Both the position numbers and the translations under genes were made by a program. The notes beneath the pieces were generated by a model. The model ran no database searches. It was not told the DNA's origin and was given only the letters and a program-made list of their open reading frames with translations. From Rhodococcus oxybenzonivorans (GTDB lineage Bacteria > Actinomycetota > Actinomycetes > Mycobacteriales > Mycobacteriaceae): 64,000 nt of DNA. The DNA is taken from assembly GCF_003130705.1 (NCBI RefSeq), contig NZ_CP021354.1, forward strand, positions 3,782,001-3,846,000. The letters run 5' to 3'. This document shows positions 18,609 to 28,315 of this stretch, piece after piece (within the stretch, counting starts at the first letter, position 1; each line of letters starts with the position of its first letter).

Positions 18609-19283
18609 ATGTATGAGGTGCTGGTCGTCGACGACGACTTCATGGTCGCGGAGATACACCGCCGGTTCGTCGACAAGACGCCGGGGTTCACCACCGTCGC
18701 AGTCGCGCGGACCGCGGCCGACGCCCTCGATGCCGTGCGCTCCCGTCGGCCGGATCTCGTGCTTCTCGACGTGTACTTGCCGGACATGTCCGGACTCGAT
18801 GTCCTCCAGTCCCTCCGGGCGGAGGGAAATCCGGTCGGCGTGATCATGATCACGGCTGCGCGCGAGATCGACACCGTCAGCCGGGCGCTGCACGGCGGCG
18901 CCTCCGACTACCTGGTGAAACCGTTCGAGTACGCCCACCTGCAGGAGAAGCTCGAGAACTTTCGGCGACGGGCACGGGCACTCGAATCGCAATCCGGCGC
19001 GGATCAGTCGTTGATCGACTCCCTGTTCGGCAGCGCAGGCAAGAACGCCGACCCGGGCCGCCTCCCCAAGGGGCTCAGCGTCGAAACCGGCAAGTTGGTC
19101 CTCGACATCGTGCAGGAGCGGGGCGAGTTGTCGTCCATGGAATGCGCCGAGCTCGCGGGACTGTCCCGGGTGAGCGTGCGCAGGTACCTCGAGCATTACC
19201 TGGCCGAGGGTTTACTCGAAGTACGCCTCGAGTACGGGGGCGCGGGCAGACCTGTTCGCCGGTACCGGCCCGTTCGCCACTGA
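18609..19283 (+). CDS. CitB/DcuR-type response regulator
   Basis: 224 residues. Receiver domain: VVDDDFMVAEIHRRF, phospho-acceptor Asp54 in LLDVYLPDMSG, the switch Thr in MITAAR, and Lys in YLVKPFEY. A linker region (to about residue 150) is followed by a helix-turn-helix (LSSMECAELAGLSRVSVRRYLEHYLAEG) and a wing ending GGAGRPVRRYRPV, the CitB-type output domain. It probably activates the divergent tct operon when phosphorylated by the upstream kinase. There are 30 bp between the two genes. Confidence 0.92.
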   Translation: MYEVLVVDDDFMVAEIHRRFVDKTPGFTTVAVARTAADALDAVRSRRPDLVLLDVYLPDMSGLDVLQSLRAEGNPVGVIMITAAREIDTVSRALHGGASDYLVKPFEYAHLQEKLENFRRRARALESQSGADQSLIDSLFGSAGKNADPGRLPKGLSVETGKLVLDIVQERGELSSMECAELAGLSRVSVRRYLEHYLAEGLLEVRLEYGGAGRPVRRYRPVRH

Positions 19284-19331
19284 GGCAGTCCGGCATCAGG
19301 ACGGCATCAGGACAGTGGGCCGTGGCCGCCG

Positions 19332-20864
19332 CTACCCCACCGGCGTGCCCGCGTCGGCGGACACCTCGTAGGCTGCGATGTCGAAACGCTGTGTCTGGCG
19401 GCGGAATTTGAAGGTGAAGTCGGGCCACAGTGTGGTGTTGTTGCCGTGCCGATCGAGGTACCAGCTGGCGCATCCGCCCGTCATCCAGACGCTGTTCGAC
19501 AGCTTCTCCTGAAGGTCCCGGTTGTAATCGTCCTGAACCTCCTTGCGGACCTCGACCGTGCGAATTCCGTTCTGCTCCAACGCCGCAATAGCATCAGCGA
19601 CGTAGTTGATCTGTGATTCGATCATGTACACCATCGACGTGTGGCCGAGCCCCGTGTTGGGTCCGACGAGAAAAAACATGTTGGGGAAGTTGGCGACAGT
19701 CGCGCCCTTGTAGGCCTGCATACCGGCCTCACCGAAAACCTGCGCCAGACTGCGTCCGTCCCGCCCGAAGATGACCTCGAACATCGGTGAATCCGTCACC
19801 TGGAATCCGGTCGCGATGACGATGGCATCCACCGAACGCACGGTGCCGTCCCTCGTCACCACCGCATGCTCTCGTATCTCCGCGATCGGGTCGGTGACGA
19901 GTTCGACGTCGTCCCGGTCGAGGGCCGCGTAGTAGTCGTTGGAAATCAGCATTCTCTTGCAGCCGATCCGGAAGTTCGGAGTGACCTTCTCACGCAGGGC
20001 CGGGTCCTTGATCTCTGTCCGGATCTTCATGCGCGCCAGCCACTCCAGCGGTTTCATGAAGACGGGCGCCTTGGCAAGACCGACCACCTGCACTTCCCGG
20101 CCTCCGTAGATTGCGGCGCGGAGCAGTCGCTGGACGCCGGGCACGTGGTGGAAGGCCCACCGCTCGATCCGGGTATAGGCCCGGTCGAATCGCGGCAGCA
20201 ACCAGGGGGCGGTGCGCTGATACACGTCCAGGTGTTGCACCTGGTCGACGATGGCAGGAACGATTTGAATTGCCGATGCTCCCGTGCCGATCACTGCAAC
20301 GCGTGTGCCGGTGAGGTCGGCATCGTGATTCCATTGCGCCGAGTGGAAGATCTCGCCGTCGAATACTTCGATCCCGGGAATGCTCGGCAGAGAGGGCTCG
20401 GCCAGCGCCCCGAACGCGCAGATCACGGTGTCCGCCGAGAAGTGGCCGCGGCTGGTGGTGAGCTCCCACCGCGAGACGCCGCGATTCCAGCGGGCCTCGG
20501 TCACGTCGCAATCGAAGACGTGCTTTCCGAGGACGTTGTACTGACGCGCAACCCTGCGAATGTAGTGCTGGATCTCCGGTTGTGCCGAAAACGAACGTGA
20601 CCATTCGGGGTTGAGTGCGAACGAGTAGGAGTACAGGTGCGAGGGCACGTCACAGGCGGCGCCGGGATAGGTGTTGTCGCGCCACGTGCCCCCGACGTCA
20701 CTGTCCCGCTCGAGGACGAGGAAATCCTCCCGCCCGTCCTTGCTCAGTCGTATAGCCGCACCGAGTCCCGCGAAACCACTGCCGATGATCACCGTGCGAA
20801 CGTGCCGCACGCTGTCCTCCGGAACGACGCCGACCGCTGCAGTGTCTGTTACCCGGTCATCCAT
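19332..20864 (-). CDS. Flavin-containing monooxygenase, Baeyer-Villiger type
   Basis: 510 residues. The FAD-binding GSGFAGLGAA is at about residues 28-37, the type I Baeyer-Villiger fingerprint FDGEIFHSAQW (FxGxxxHxxxW) near residues 167-177, and the NADPH-binding GTGASAIQI soon after; IATGFQVTD is the usual late motif. Members oxidise ketones to esters or N/S compounds. The residue after the fingerprint Trp is Asn rather than Pro/Asp, a mild departure. It is monocistronic and convergent with the response-regulator gene. Substrate unknown. Confidence 0.85.
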   Translation of the reverse strand: MDDRVTDTAAVGVVPEDSVRHVRTVIIGSGFAGLGAAIRLSKDGREDFLVLERDSDVGGTWRDNTYPGAACDVPSHLYSYSFALNPEWSRSFSAQPEIQHYIRRVARQYNVLGKHVFDCDVTEARWNRGVSRWELTTSRGHFSADTVICAFGALAEPSLPSIPGIEVFDGEIFHSAQWNHDADLTGTRVAVIGTGASAIQIVPAIVDQVQHLDVYQRTAPWLLPRFDRAYTRIERWAFHHVPGVQRLLRAAIYGGREVQVVGLAKAPVFMKPLEWLARMKIRTEIKDPALREKVTPNFRIGCKRMLISNDYYAALDRDDVELVTDPIAEIREHAVVTRDGTVRSVDAIVIATGFQVTDSPMFEVIFGRDGRSLAQVFGEAGMQAYKGATVANFPNMFFLVGPNTGLGHTSMVYMIESQINYVADAIAALEQNGIRTVEVRKEVQDDYNRDLQEKLSNSVWMTGGCASWYLDRHGNNTTLWPDFTFKFRRQTQRFDIAAYEVSADAGTPVG

Positions 20865-20943
20865 ATAAATGACCCTAGACAGTTACAGAACCCAGGCACA
20901 ACGATTACGGATCTTTTCGCCCGCACGCCCCAGGGAGGGAAAG

Positions 20944-22461
20944 TCAGGACTGCTGCGCTGCCTTCTCGGCCGCTTGCGCCTGCGCAACCTGTTGCGGAGT
21001 GAACCGGATGAACAGTGCCGCCAGCCCGGCGATCAGGGCACAGACGGCGCTGCCTACCAGGGCGAAGGTGTAGCCCTCACCGAGCGCAGTGATCTGCGCC
21101 GGCGTCATGTCGCCGATCTTGCCCGACACCCCACCGAGGGACAGCGTGCGGGACGTCGCCATCGCCCCGATGAGAGCGAGGGCGAGCGGGCCGCCGAGCG
21201 TCTGCGCGACCTGAGCGATGGCGGCCACCGGTCCGATCTCGGTTTCCGGTACTCCCGCGATGGCGCACAGAGGAAGCGGAACAACGGCAAGTCCGACGCC
21301 GAAACCGATTCCCACGACCGGCACGAACAGGTTGGCCGGATACGTCGCCGACGCGTCCAGGGTGGAACCGTAGAGCAGGCCCACCACCATGATGGCCGCC
21401 CCAGCGATCACCAGCCAGCGCGGCTGGATGCGGACGGCGAGTTTCGACGCCACGAAGGCCGCGGCTCCCAGACCGAACGCGAACGGGATGAAGGCCAGGC
21501 CCGCTTCGAGTGGGCTGTAACCGAGGATGTCCTGGACGAACAGCGCCACGAAGGCGGCGACCGTGAACATCACGGCGCCTGCGAAGAAGATGGCGACGAA
21601 GGTGGCCACCCTGTTCTTGTCGGTGAACAGCGAGAAGGGAAGCAACGGGTTGTCGGCGGTGCGCTCGACGTATAGGAACGCGACGAACAGCAGCAGACCC
21701 GCGATGAGCGCACCGATCACGAAGGGACTGGTCCACCCCAGTTCCGGCCCCTCGGTGAGAGCGAACACCACACCGGTTGCCGCGACCGTCGCCAGAACGG
21801 CGCCCGGTACGTCGAGCGCCAGGCGCTCACCGGCCGTCTCCTTCAACGACGTGAAGGCGAACAGCACGATGACCACACCGATCGGCACGTTGATGAGGAA
21901 GATCAGCCGCCACGACACTTCGGTGAGTGCACCGCCGATGATCAGTCCCGCGATCGATCCGATCCCCGTCATTGCAGCGAAGATCGCGATGGCCTGGTTG
22001 CGCGCGGGACCGGCGGCGAACGTCGTGGCCACCAGGGCCAGCGCGGTGGGCGAGGCCACCGCAGCACCCACACCCTGCAGGAAGCGGGCACCGATCAGCA
22101 TGAATTCGTTGACCGCGAGGCCGCACAACAAGGAGGCGACGGTGAAGAGCGCGACGCCGCCGATGAACATCTTCTTGCGGCCGAAGGCGTCCCCCAGCCG
22201 GCCCCCGAGGAGCATGAGCCCACCGAACGCCAAGGCATAGGAGGTCAGCACCCAGTTACGGCCGCTGTCGGTGAGACCGAGGTCTGCCTGCAGGGGAGCC
22301 AGGGCCAGGTTGGCGACGGTCCCGTCGAGGACCACCATCATCTGCAATCCACTGAGGACGATGATGGCGAGACCCAGCACACGGGTCGCCGCGGCCGGGA
22401 CCGCTGGGGCATCTGCCGCAGAGTTCACTGAAGCAGATTTCGGCACTCGGGAATCAGACAC
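20944..22461 (-). CDS. MFS drug exporter, DHA2 family (EfpA-like)
   Basis: 505 residues and about 14 transmembrane helices. Features: motif D1 near LQMMVVLDGTVANLALAPLQ, motif A GGRLGDAFGRKKMF, motif C in the fifth helix (GSIAGLIIGGALTE), and a final TM before a Gln/Ala-rich tail. Its place directly after cysG and toward proS corresponds to efpA (Rv2846c) of M. tuberculosis, an essential 14-TM efflux protein, which supports orthology by position; substrate is unproven. It lies 11 bp from the cysG stop and could be read from the cobalamin operon. Confidence 0.85.
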   Translation of the reverse strand: MSDSRVPKSASVNSAADAPAVPAAATRVLGLAIIVLSGLQMMVVLDGTVANLALAPLQADLGLTDSGRNWVLTSYALAFGGLMLLGGRLGDAFGRKKMFIGGVALFTVASLLCGLAVNEFMLIGARFLQGVGAAVASPTALALVATTFAAGPARNQAIAIFAAMTGIGSIAGLIIGGALTEVSWRLIFLINVPIGVVIVLFAFTSLKETAGERLALDVPGAVLATVAATGVVFALTEGPELGWTSPFVIGALIAGLLLFVAFLYVERTADNPLLPFSLFTDKNRVATFVAIFFAGAVMFTVAAFVALFVQDILGYSPLEAGLAFIPFAFGLGAAAFVASKLAVRIQPRWLVIAGAAIMVVGLLYGSTLDASATYPANLFVPVVGIGFGVGLAVVPLPLCAIAGVPETEIGPVAAIAQVAQTLGGPLALALIGAMATSRTLSLGGVSGKIGDMTPAQITALGEGYTFALVGSAVCALIAGLAALFIRFTPQQVAQAQAAEKAAQQS

Positions 22462-22472
22462 GAGCGTTCACG

Positions 22473-23699
22473 TTACCCAGCGTCCACGCTAAACCCTGCC
22501 ACCGGTCCGATGACCACGATGGCGGGCGGCCGAATCTGCTCTTCCTTCACCCGGGCCGCGACACTCTGCAGATCCGCGCGGAGCGTGCGCTGAGTACGCA
22601 GTGTGCCCTCCTGGATGACGGTGACCGGGGTGTCCACGGGCCGGCCGCCCGCCATCAGGACCGTGGCGAACGCGTCGATGCGTTCGACGGCCATCAGCAA
22701 CACGATGGTGCCCTTCAGCCGCGCCAGCGCCGACCAGTCGACGAGAGAATCGGGGTGGTCGGGAGCCACATGACCGCTCACGACCACGAACTCGTGGGTG
22801 ACTCCTCGGTGGGTCACCGGAATTCCGGCGGCCGACGGGACCGAGATCGCGCTGGTGATACCGGGGACGACCGTGACGGGGACGCCTGCTGCCGCGCACG
22901 CCTCGAGCTCTTCGTACCCCCGTCCGAACACGTAGGGGTCGCCGCCCTTCAGACGAACCACGAACTTGCCCGCCTTGGCGTTGTCGATCAGGGCAGCGTT
23001 GATGGCTTCCTGCGCCATCGCGCGGCCGTACGGAATCTTCGCAGCATCGATCACGTCGACATCGGGACCGAGTTCGGCCAAAAGCTCCGGCGGCGCCAGG
23101 CGATCGGCCACCACGACGTCGGCGCGCGACAGCAGTCGGCGGCCACGGACGGTGATGAGGTCGGGATCACCGGGACCTCCGCCTACCAGCGCCACACCGG
23201 CAGCGGGCGCCTCGTCGGTGTCGGGAACGACTCCGGACTGCAGGCCCTCCACCAGGGCGTTTCTCACAGCCGCGGAGCGGCGGTGATCGCCGCCCGCCAG
23301 CACACCGATGCTCAAGCCGTCGTAGCCCGCGCTGGCCGGGGTGACGGCCGTGCCGTACCGGGCGTTGTCTGCCCGGACACAGAACACCCTGTTCCGTTCG
23401 GCCTCGGCGACGATCGTCGCATTGGTGTCGGGTTCGTCCGTGCAGGCGATGGCGTACCAGGCGCCGTCGAGGTCACCGTCCCGGTAGTCGCGCAATTCCA
23501 GGGTGATCTGCCCGGACGTCGCCATCCCCTCGACCGCGGGAGTGACGGCGCGGCTGATCAGATGCACGCGTGCTCCCGATGCGATGAGCAGGCCCAGTCG
23601 ACGCTGTGCGACGCTTCCGCCACCGATCACGACCACACGGCGATCGGTTAAATTGAGGCCGACCAGGTAGTTGGTCTCGTCTCCGGTGGCGGCAGTCAC
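22473..23699 (-). CDS. cysG: Siroheme synthase: precorrin-2 dehydrogenase / uroporphyrinogen-III C-methyltransferase
   Basis: 408 residues with two domains. Residues about 12-150 form the NAD-dependent dehydrogenase/ferrochelatase part (RRVVVIGGGSVAQRRLGLLIASGARV). Residues about 165-400 are the SAM uroporphyrinogen-III methyltransferase (ALVGGGPGDPDLITVRG; VVRLKGGDPYVFGRGYEE; VTVVPGITSAISVP; PVTHRG). It makes precorrin-2 and then sirohydrochlorin or siroheme. As the end of the riboswitch-controlled cobalamin operon it can supply the B12 branch. The M. tuberculosis cysG has the same place. Confidence 0.93.
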   Translation of the reverse strand: MTAATGDETNYLVGLNLTDRRVVVIGGGSVAQRRLGLLIASGARVHLISRAVTPAVEGMATSGQITLELRDYRDGDLDGAWYAIACTDEPDTNATIVAEAERNRVFCVRADNARYGTAVTPASAGYDGLSIGVLAGGDHRRSAAVRNALVEGLQSGVVPDTDEAPAAGVALVGGGPGDPDLITVRGRRLLSRADVVVADRLAPPELLAELGPDVDVIDAAKIPYGRAMAQEAINAALIDNAKAGKFVVRLKGGDPYVFGRGYEELEACAAAGVPVTVVPGITSAISVPSAAGIPVTHRGVTHEFVVVSGHVAPDHPDSLVDWSALARLKGTIVLLMAVERIDAFATVLMAGGRPVDTPVTVIQEGTLRTQRTLRADLQSVAARVKEEQIRPPAIVVIGPVAGFSVDAG

Positions 23700-23746
23700 G
23701 CGCTATCCCCGTTTCTCCAGATTTTCCGGTAAGTCTTGTCTCGAAC

Positions 23747-24127
23747 CTACGAAACTTTACGGGCTGCCGCGACGACGACGCCATTCGCGGACCGTTTGGG
23801 AATGATCAGTGGCCCGCAGCCGGCGCTCAGTACCGCCGCCGCCTCCGCGATACTCGGCGACCCGGTGTGTGCATGCACCACGCCGGACGGGTGTGGGACG
23901 ACGACGCCAGCGAGATCTCCGGTGTCGAATCCGAGGACCGGAACCCCGAGTACCGCGGCCGCACCCACGACGGCAGGCTCGTTCGCCTTGCGGTCGAGAG
24001 TGCCCAGGCAGATCAATGTCACGGGCGCCTCGACGTTCGCGGACTCCAACGCCGCGCGCACCGCCGAGACGATGTCGGCGCTCGACGCACTCGTGCGGAA
24101 CCCGATGCCCACGCAGACCTCAACCAT
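23747..24127 (-). CDS. CobE / CbiG C-terminal-domain protein (cobalamin biosynthesis)
   Basis: 126 residues. CVGIGFRTSASSADIVSAVRAAL and TLDRKANEPAVVGAAAVLGVPV, then VCEAAA-like SIAEAAAVLSAGCGPLIIPKRSANGVV, match the small CobE family, equal to the C-terminal domain of CbiG. CbiG opens the delta-lactone in anaerobic B12 synthesis; free-standing CobE occurs in aerobic pathways with an unclear role. Its GTG/ATG start (24127) overlaps the end of cobB by 8 bp, so it is co-translated. Confidence 0.8.
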   Translation of the reverse strand: MVEVCVGIGFRTSASSADIVSAVRAALESANVEAPVTLICLGTLDRKANEPAVVGAAAVLGVPVLGFDTGDLAGVVVPHPSGVVHAHTGSPSIAEAAAVLSAGCGPLIIPKRSANGVVVAAARKVS

Positions 24128-25520
24128 GGTCGGCGAAGTCGCGGGCCGCGCTCACGAACCGCGCGACAGAGGTGGGGTGTCCCGCCGGATGCGTGTGAAG
24201 GTACGACGCGTGAATGCCCCCTCCGGCGAAACCTTCGCGCGCGGGTGCACCGTCCCACGGCCGCCATCCCCACGCCGGCGCATAGCCGGGCGCCTCTGCC
24301 CGGGTGAGCGACGTTCGATGGAATTCGTGCCCCACCACCCGCTCGCCCGCAGCGAAGAGCGGCGAATCGGTCAATGCCACGGCATCGCGGTAGCCCAGAG
24401 TCAGGCGCGAGCCGAACGAGGCGTCGACATCGATGACCGATGCCATCGCTGAACCGTCGAGGCTGCGCGCGAGATACAGCAGTCCGGCGCATTCGGCGTG
24501 GATCGGTGCGCCGCCGTCGGCCAGTGCGCGTATCTGTGCGAGGAGGCGCCCGTTCCCGGCAAGCGCGGCGGCATGCTCTTCCGGGAAGCCACCCGGAAGG
24601 ACGACTCCGGACGTGTCCGCGGGCAGTTCGTCGTGCAGCGGGTCGAAGGTCACGACGCGCGCTCCGGCCGCCGCGAGCAGTTCTCGATGTTCGGCGTACC
24701 CGAAAGTGAAGGCTCGGCCGCCGGCGATTGCCACCGTCGGGCGAGCACCGGCGGGCACGTCACCCACCTCGACGGTGGGATCCCACGCGGGTCCGTCGAT
24801 CGCAGAGCTCGCTAGCGCCCGGATCGCCGCCAGATCGAGATGCCGGGCGGCCAGCCGAGTCATTGCCTCGACGGCCTGCATGGCAGCGGCGCCGTGTTCG
24901 GCTGCGGGAATGAGGCCCAGATGCCGGCTCGGCACTTCCAGTTCCGCCATCCGGGGAACCGCGCCCAGCACAGGGAGCCCGACGCGCTCGCTCGCCTGCC
25001 GCAGCACCTCCTCGTGCCGGGCGCTTCCGACCCGGTTGAGGATCACACCGCCGATGCGCACCGACGCGTCATACGTCGAAAATCCGTGAAGCACAGCGGC
25101 CAGAGACTGGCTGTGCCCGCGGGCATCGACCACCAGCACGACGGGAGCGCCGAGCAGTGCCGCGACCTGTGCTGTCGACCCCTCGGCCGACGGCTCCGCA
25201 GACGCGGCGTCGATCTTGCCGTCGAACAATCCCATGACACCCTCGACCACGGCGATGTCACACTCGGTGCTCCCATGACGGTAGAGCGGGCCGATTCGGT
25301 TGGCTCCCACCATCACCGGGTCGAGATTGCGTCCGGGCCGACCCGCGGCCAAGGCATGGTAGCCGGGATCGATGTAGTCGGGGCCGACCTTGAACGGCGC
25401 CACCGCATTTCCCGACTGACCCAGCGCACCCATCAAGCCCGTGGCGACTGTCGTCTTTCCGCTCCCCGAGGCGGGGGCCGCAATGACTACGGCGGGAACC
25501 GCAGAGTGCGCAGTCACCAC
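24120..25520 (-). CDS. cobB: Cobyrinate / hydrogenobyrinate a,c-diamide synthase
   Basis: 466 residues. The N-terminal ATP-binding half has the P-loop-like APASGSGKTTVATGLMGAL; KVGPDYIDPGYH and EGVMGLFDGK are CobB/CbiA landmarks. The C-terminal class I glutamine amidotransferase half has HAECAGLLYLARSLDG with the nucleophile Cys and a final HEFHRTS. It amidates the a and c side chains with glutamine and ATP. GTG start at 25520, overlapping cobO by 7 bp. Confidence 0.94.
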   Translation of the reverse strand: MVTAHSAVPAVVIAAPASGSGKTTVATGLMGALGQSGNAVAPFKVGPDYIDPGYHALAAGRPGRNLDPVMVGANRIGPLYRHGSTECDIAVVEGVMGLFDGKIDAASAEPSAEGSTAQVAALLGAPVVLVVDARGHSQSLAAVLHGFSTYDASVRIGGVILNRVGSARHEEVLRQASERVGLPVLGAVPRMAELEVPSRHLGLIPAAEHGAAAMQAVEAMTRLAARHLDLAAIRALASSAIDGPAWDPTVEVGDVPAGARPTVAIAGGRAFTFGYAEHRELLAAAGARVVTFDPLHDELPADTSGVVLPGGFPEEHAAALAGNGRLLAQIRALADGGAPIHAECAGLLYLARSLDGSAMASVIDVDASFGSRLTLGYRDAVALTDSPLFAAGERVVGHEFHRTSLTRAEAPGYAPAWGWRPWDGAPAREGFAGGGIHASYLHTHPAGHPTSVARFVSAARDFADHG

Positions 25521-26128
25521 TCGATGCCTCGCTGGCCCTTGCGGCCGGCGTCCATCGGATGGGCGATCTTCGTCATTTCCGTCACGAGGTCGGCCGCGTC
25601 GATCAACGCCTGCGGGGCATCCCTGCCTGTGATGACGACGTGCTGAGCACCCGGCCGGTCACGCAGCACCGCGACAACCTCGTCGACGTCCACCCACCCC
25701 CACTTGAGGGGATAGGTGAACTCGTCGAGCACATAGAAGCGGTGTTCCTCCGCAGCGAGCCGCCGGGCGATTTCACGCCATCCCTCGGCAGCGGCCGCGG
25801 CATGGTCTTCCTCGGAGCCGTGCTTCCGCGCCCACGACCAGCCCTCACCCATCTTGTGCCATTGGACGGCGCCGCCGACCCCGGTGTCCTCGTGGAGTTG
25901 CCCCAGGGCACGGAACGCCGCCTCCTCCCCCACCTTCCACTTGGCACTCTTCACGAACTGGAACACCCCGACGTCGAAGCCCTGGTTCCACGCACGCAAC
26001 GCCATCCCGAAAGCCGCGGTGGATTTTCCCTTACCCGGGCCGGTGTGGACCGCGAGTATCGGTGCGTTCCTTCGCTGCCGCGTGGTGAGGCCGTCGTTCG
26101 GGACGTTCTCGGGAACACCCTTGGGCAT
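25514..26128 (-). CDS. cobO: Cob(I)yrinic acid a,c-diamide adenosyltransferase
   Basis: 204 residues, BtuR/CobO/CobP family. P-loop HTGPGKGKSTAAFGMALRAW is near residues 29-48; QWHKMGEGWSWARK and VLDEFTYPLKWGWVDVDEV follow. It adds the 5'-deoxyadenosyl group to reduced corrinoid. It lies between the chelatase and cobB. The family is recognised without doubt. Confidence 0.94.
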   Translation of the reverse strand: MPKGVPENVPNDGLTTRQRRNAPILAVHTGPGKGKSTAAFGMALRAWNQGFDVGVFQFVKSAKWKVGEEAAFRALGQLHEDTGVGGAVQWHKMGEGWSWARKHGSEEDHAAAAAEGWREIARRLAAEEHRFYVLDEFTYPLKWGWVDVDEVVAVLRDRPGAQHVVITGRDAPQALIDAADLVTEMTKIAHPMDAGRKGQRGIEW

Positions 26129-26195
26129 GTCCTACTCTCCTACCGTTCGATAACACCCGGCTTCTTGTATGCCGGTTCCGTTACGTCGAATGTCG

Positions 26196-28121
26196 TTATG
26201 CCGCAGCGCGAACGACACCTGCGACGTGCTGCGCGGAGAGTTCACCGAGTCGGACGTACCCACCACGCAGGTGCCGAGCCAGTTCTGCCGCCAGACCGAG
26301 CCGGACCATTCCGGTCTCGCAATCCACCACCACCGAGGCGACTGCACTGTCGGCGAGCAACCCTGCCGCCACTCTGGCGCGGTGCAGAGCGTCCTTGCCG
26401 CCCGTGGCCCGTCCGTCAGTGAGTGTGACCACGAGCGCCCGGCGTTGCGGGTCACGGAGCCGCTCACGCAATACCACCTGCCGAGCCCGCAGAAAGCCTT
26501 CCGCCAGAGGCGATTTACCGCCGGTGCGCATCCCGCGCAGCCGACGGACCGCGATGTCCACCGACGATGTCGGTGGCAGAACCAGTTCGGCGTCTCGTCC
26601 ACGCACGGTGATGACGGCCACCTTGTCCCGGCGCTGATAGGCATCGCGCAGGAGTGAGACGACGGCCCCGGTGACCGCGGACAGTCGATCCCGTGCCGCC
26701 ATCGAGCCGGACGCGTCCACGACGAACACCACGAGGTTTCCCTCGCGGCCTTCTCGGACAGCGCCTCGCAGGTCGGCGGAGTCCAGAATCATCCGGCCGG
26801 CCGTGCGTCCGCGAGCGGCCTGCCGTTCCGCTGCCGCGAACAGCGTGCCCACGAGGTGCAGGCCGTGCCCTTGCTCGTTCGCTGCCCGTACCGCTCGACC
26901 GCGCGACGAGCGGGAACGCGAGCGCCGGCCGGGAGCGCCTTCGCCGACACCGGGAATCTCGAGCAGCTTGGTGGTGAACTGCGAGCCCGCAGGCCCGGCA
27001 GGCCGCTCCGGCGGCGGCGCTCCGCCCCCGGGTCCGCGCGGGTCGTCGGGTCCGTCGGGATCCTCCGCGGCCTCGCCCGCGGTCGGCTCGGACGAATCCT
27101 CGCTCGACGGTGCTTCGGCGGGCGGTTCTTCGGCCGCCCTGGTGTCCTCGTCGGCCTGACGCAACGCATCGTCGAGTTGATCCTGGTCGAGGCCCGGCTC
27201 GTCGAACGGGTCCCGCCTGCGCCGGTGCGGCAACGTCAACTCCGCAGCAACCCGCACGTCCTCTGCCGTCACGGCGTCCGCACCGCGCCAGGCGGCGTGC
27301 GCGGTGGCCGTGCGAGCGAGGACGAGATCGGCGCGCATACCGTCGACGTCGAACGAGGCGCACAGGAACGCGATCCGGCGCAGCTCGGTGTCGTCGAGCT
27401 CCACCGAATCGAGTCGATTCCGGGCTTCCAGGATGGCGGCGGCCAGAGCGTGATCCTGCTCGGCATAGCGAGCGGCGAACGTCTGCGGGTCGCGTTCGAA
27501 GTCGAGGCGCCGCCGCACCACCTCCATCCGCACATCGACGTCACGCGACGCAGCGACATCGACAGCGAGGCCGAAACGGTCCAGAAGCTGCGGCCGCAGT
27601 TCACCTTCTTCCGGATTCATGGTGCCCACCAGAACGAACCGCGCCGGATGCGAGTGGGAGATGCCGTCCCGCTCGATATGCACCCGGCCCATCGCTGCGG
27701 CGTCGAGAAGAACGTCGACCAGATGATCGTGCAGCAGATTCACTTCATCGACATAGAGAACGCCCTGATGGGCGGCGGACAGCAGGCCCGGACGAAAGGC
27801 GCGTTCACCGTCGCGCAAGACTTTCTCGAGGTCGAGTGAACCGACCACACGGTCTTCGGTGGCTCCCACCGGCAACTCGACCAGCCGCGCGGGCCGCGGG
27901 CCGTTCTCGTCACGGACCGCCGGCAACAACGTGGTGAGCGCCCGGACGACCGTCGACTTGGCCGTGCCCTTCTCGCCCCGCACCAGGACGCCGCCGATGC
28001 CCGGGTGGACGGCGCACAGGACGAGCGCCAGACGCAGCTGGTCCTGACCGACCACCGCACTGAACGGGAAACCCGTCGAGGAGTCCCGTGGAGACTGGTC
28101 CACGTCACGGTTCGTGCGCAC
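26196..28121 (-). CDS. Putative cobaltochelatase/magnesium-chelatase AAA+ and vWA subunit
   Basis: 641 residues from GTG 28121 (GAAGGGA upstream). Residues about 20-330 are a ChlI/BchI-like AAA+ domain: Walker [10 protein letters not shown], Walker [11 protein letters not shown], sensor [22 protein letters not shown] Pro/acidic/Gly-rich linker (about 340-420) leads to a vWA domain with [18 protein letters not shown]. This BchI-BchD-like fusion corresponds to Rv2850c. It probably drives metal insertion into a corrin ring with a large CobN-type subunit, which is not in this window. First gene of the riboswitch operon. Confidence 0.85.
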   Translation of the reverse strand: MRTNRDVDQSPRDSSTGFPFSAVVGQDQLRLALVLCAVHPGIGGVLVRGEKGTAKSTVVRALTTLLPAVRDENGPRPARLVELPVGATEDRVVGSLDLEKVLRDGERAFRPGLLSAAHQGVLYVDEVNLLHDHLVDVLLDAAAMGRVHIERDGISHSHPARFVLVGTMNPEEGELRPQLLDRFGLAVDVAASRDVDVRMEVVRRRLDFERDPQTFAARYAEQDHALAAAILEARNRLDSVELDDTELRRIAFLCASFDVDGMRADLVLARTATAHAAWRGADAVTAEDVRVAAELTLPHRRRRDPFDEPGLDQDQLDDALRQADEDTRAAEEPPAEAPSSEDSSEPTAGEAAEDPDGPDDPRGPGGGAPPPERPAGPAGSQFTTKLLEIPGVGEGAPGRRSRSRSSRGRAVRAANEQGHGLHLVGTLFAAAERQAARGRTAGRMILDSADLRGAVREGREGNLVVFVVDASGSMAARDRLSAVTGAVVSLLRDAYQRRDKVAVITVRGRDAELVLPPTSSVDIAVRRLRGMRTGGKSPLAEGFLRARQVVLRERLRDPQRRALVVTLTDGRATGGKDALHRARVAAGLLADSAVASVVVDCETGMVRLGLAAELARHLRGGYVRLGELSAQHVAGVVRAAA

Positions 28122-28164
28122 GATGCATCCCTTCACGCCCCGGTTTCCTCGCCGAGAGCTGTTG

Positions 28165-28315
28165 GCTGGTACGAATGCCGCGGCGATCTGGCTGGGACTT
28201 CCGATTCGCCGCGCCCGTGGCAGCAGCGAATCAGAGATCCGTCACAGTGGCGGGACCGCGCCTGATTGGAACAGGACTTCCCCGCGGACATTCCTTCGCC
28301 GACCCTAGTCGGCGC
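28165..28315 (-). ncRNA. Cobalamin riboswitch upstream of the chelatase-cobO-cobB operon
   Basis: On the minus strand the conserved core GGTCCCGCCACTGTGA (complement of 28242-28257) is exact for the B12 riboswitch. It is preceded by a paired GGGGAAGTCCTG / CAATCAGGCGCG segment and followed by a GGAAGTCCCAGCCAGA-like B12-box region and GC-rich stems running to within about 45 nt of the start codon. Orientation and distance fit control of the downstream cobalamin genes. Boundaries are estimates. It begins just after the convergently placed end of the GNAT gene. Confidence 0.88.
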
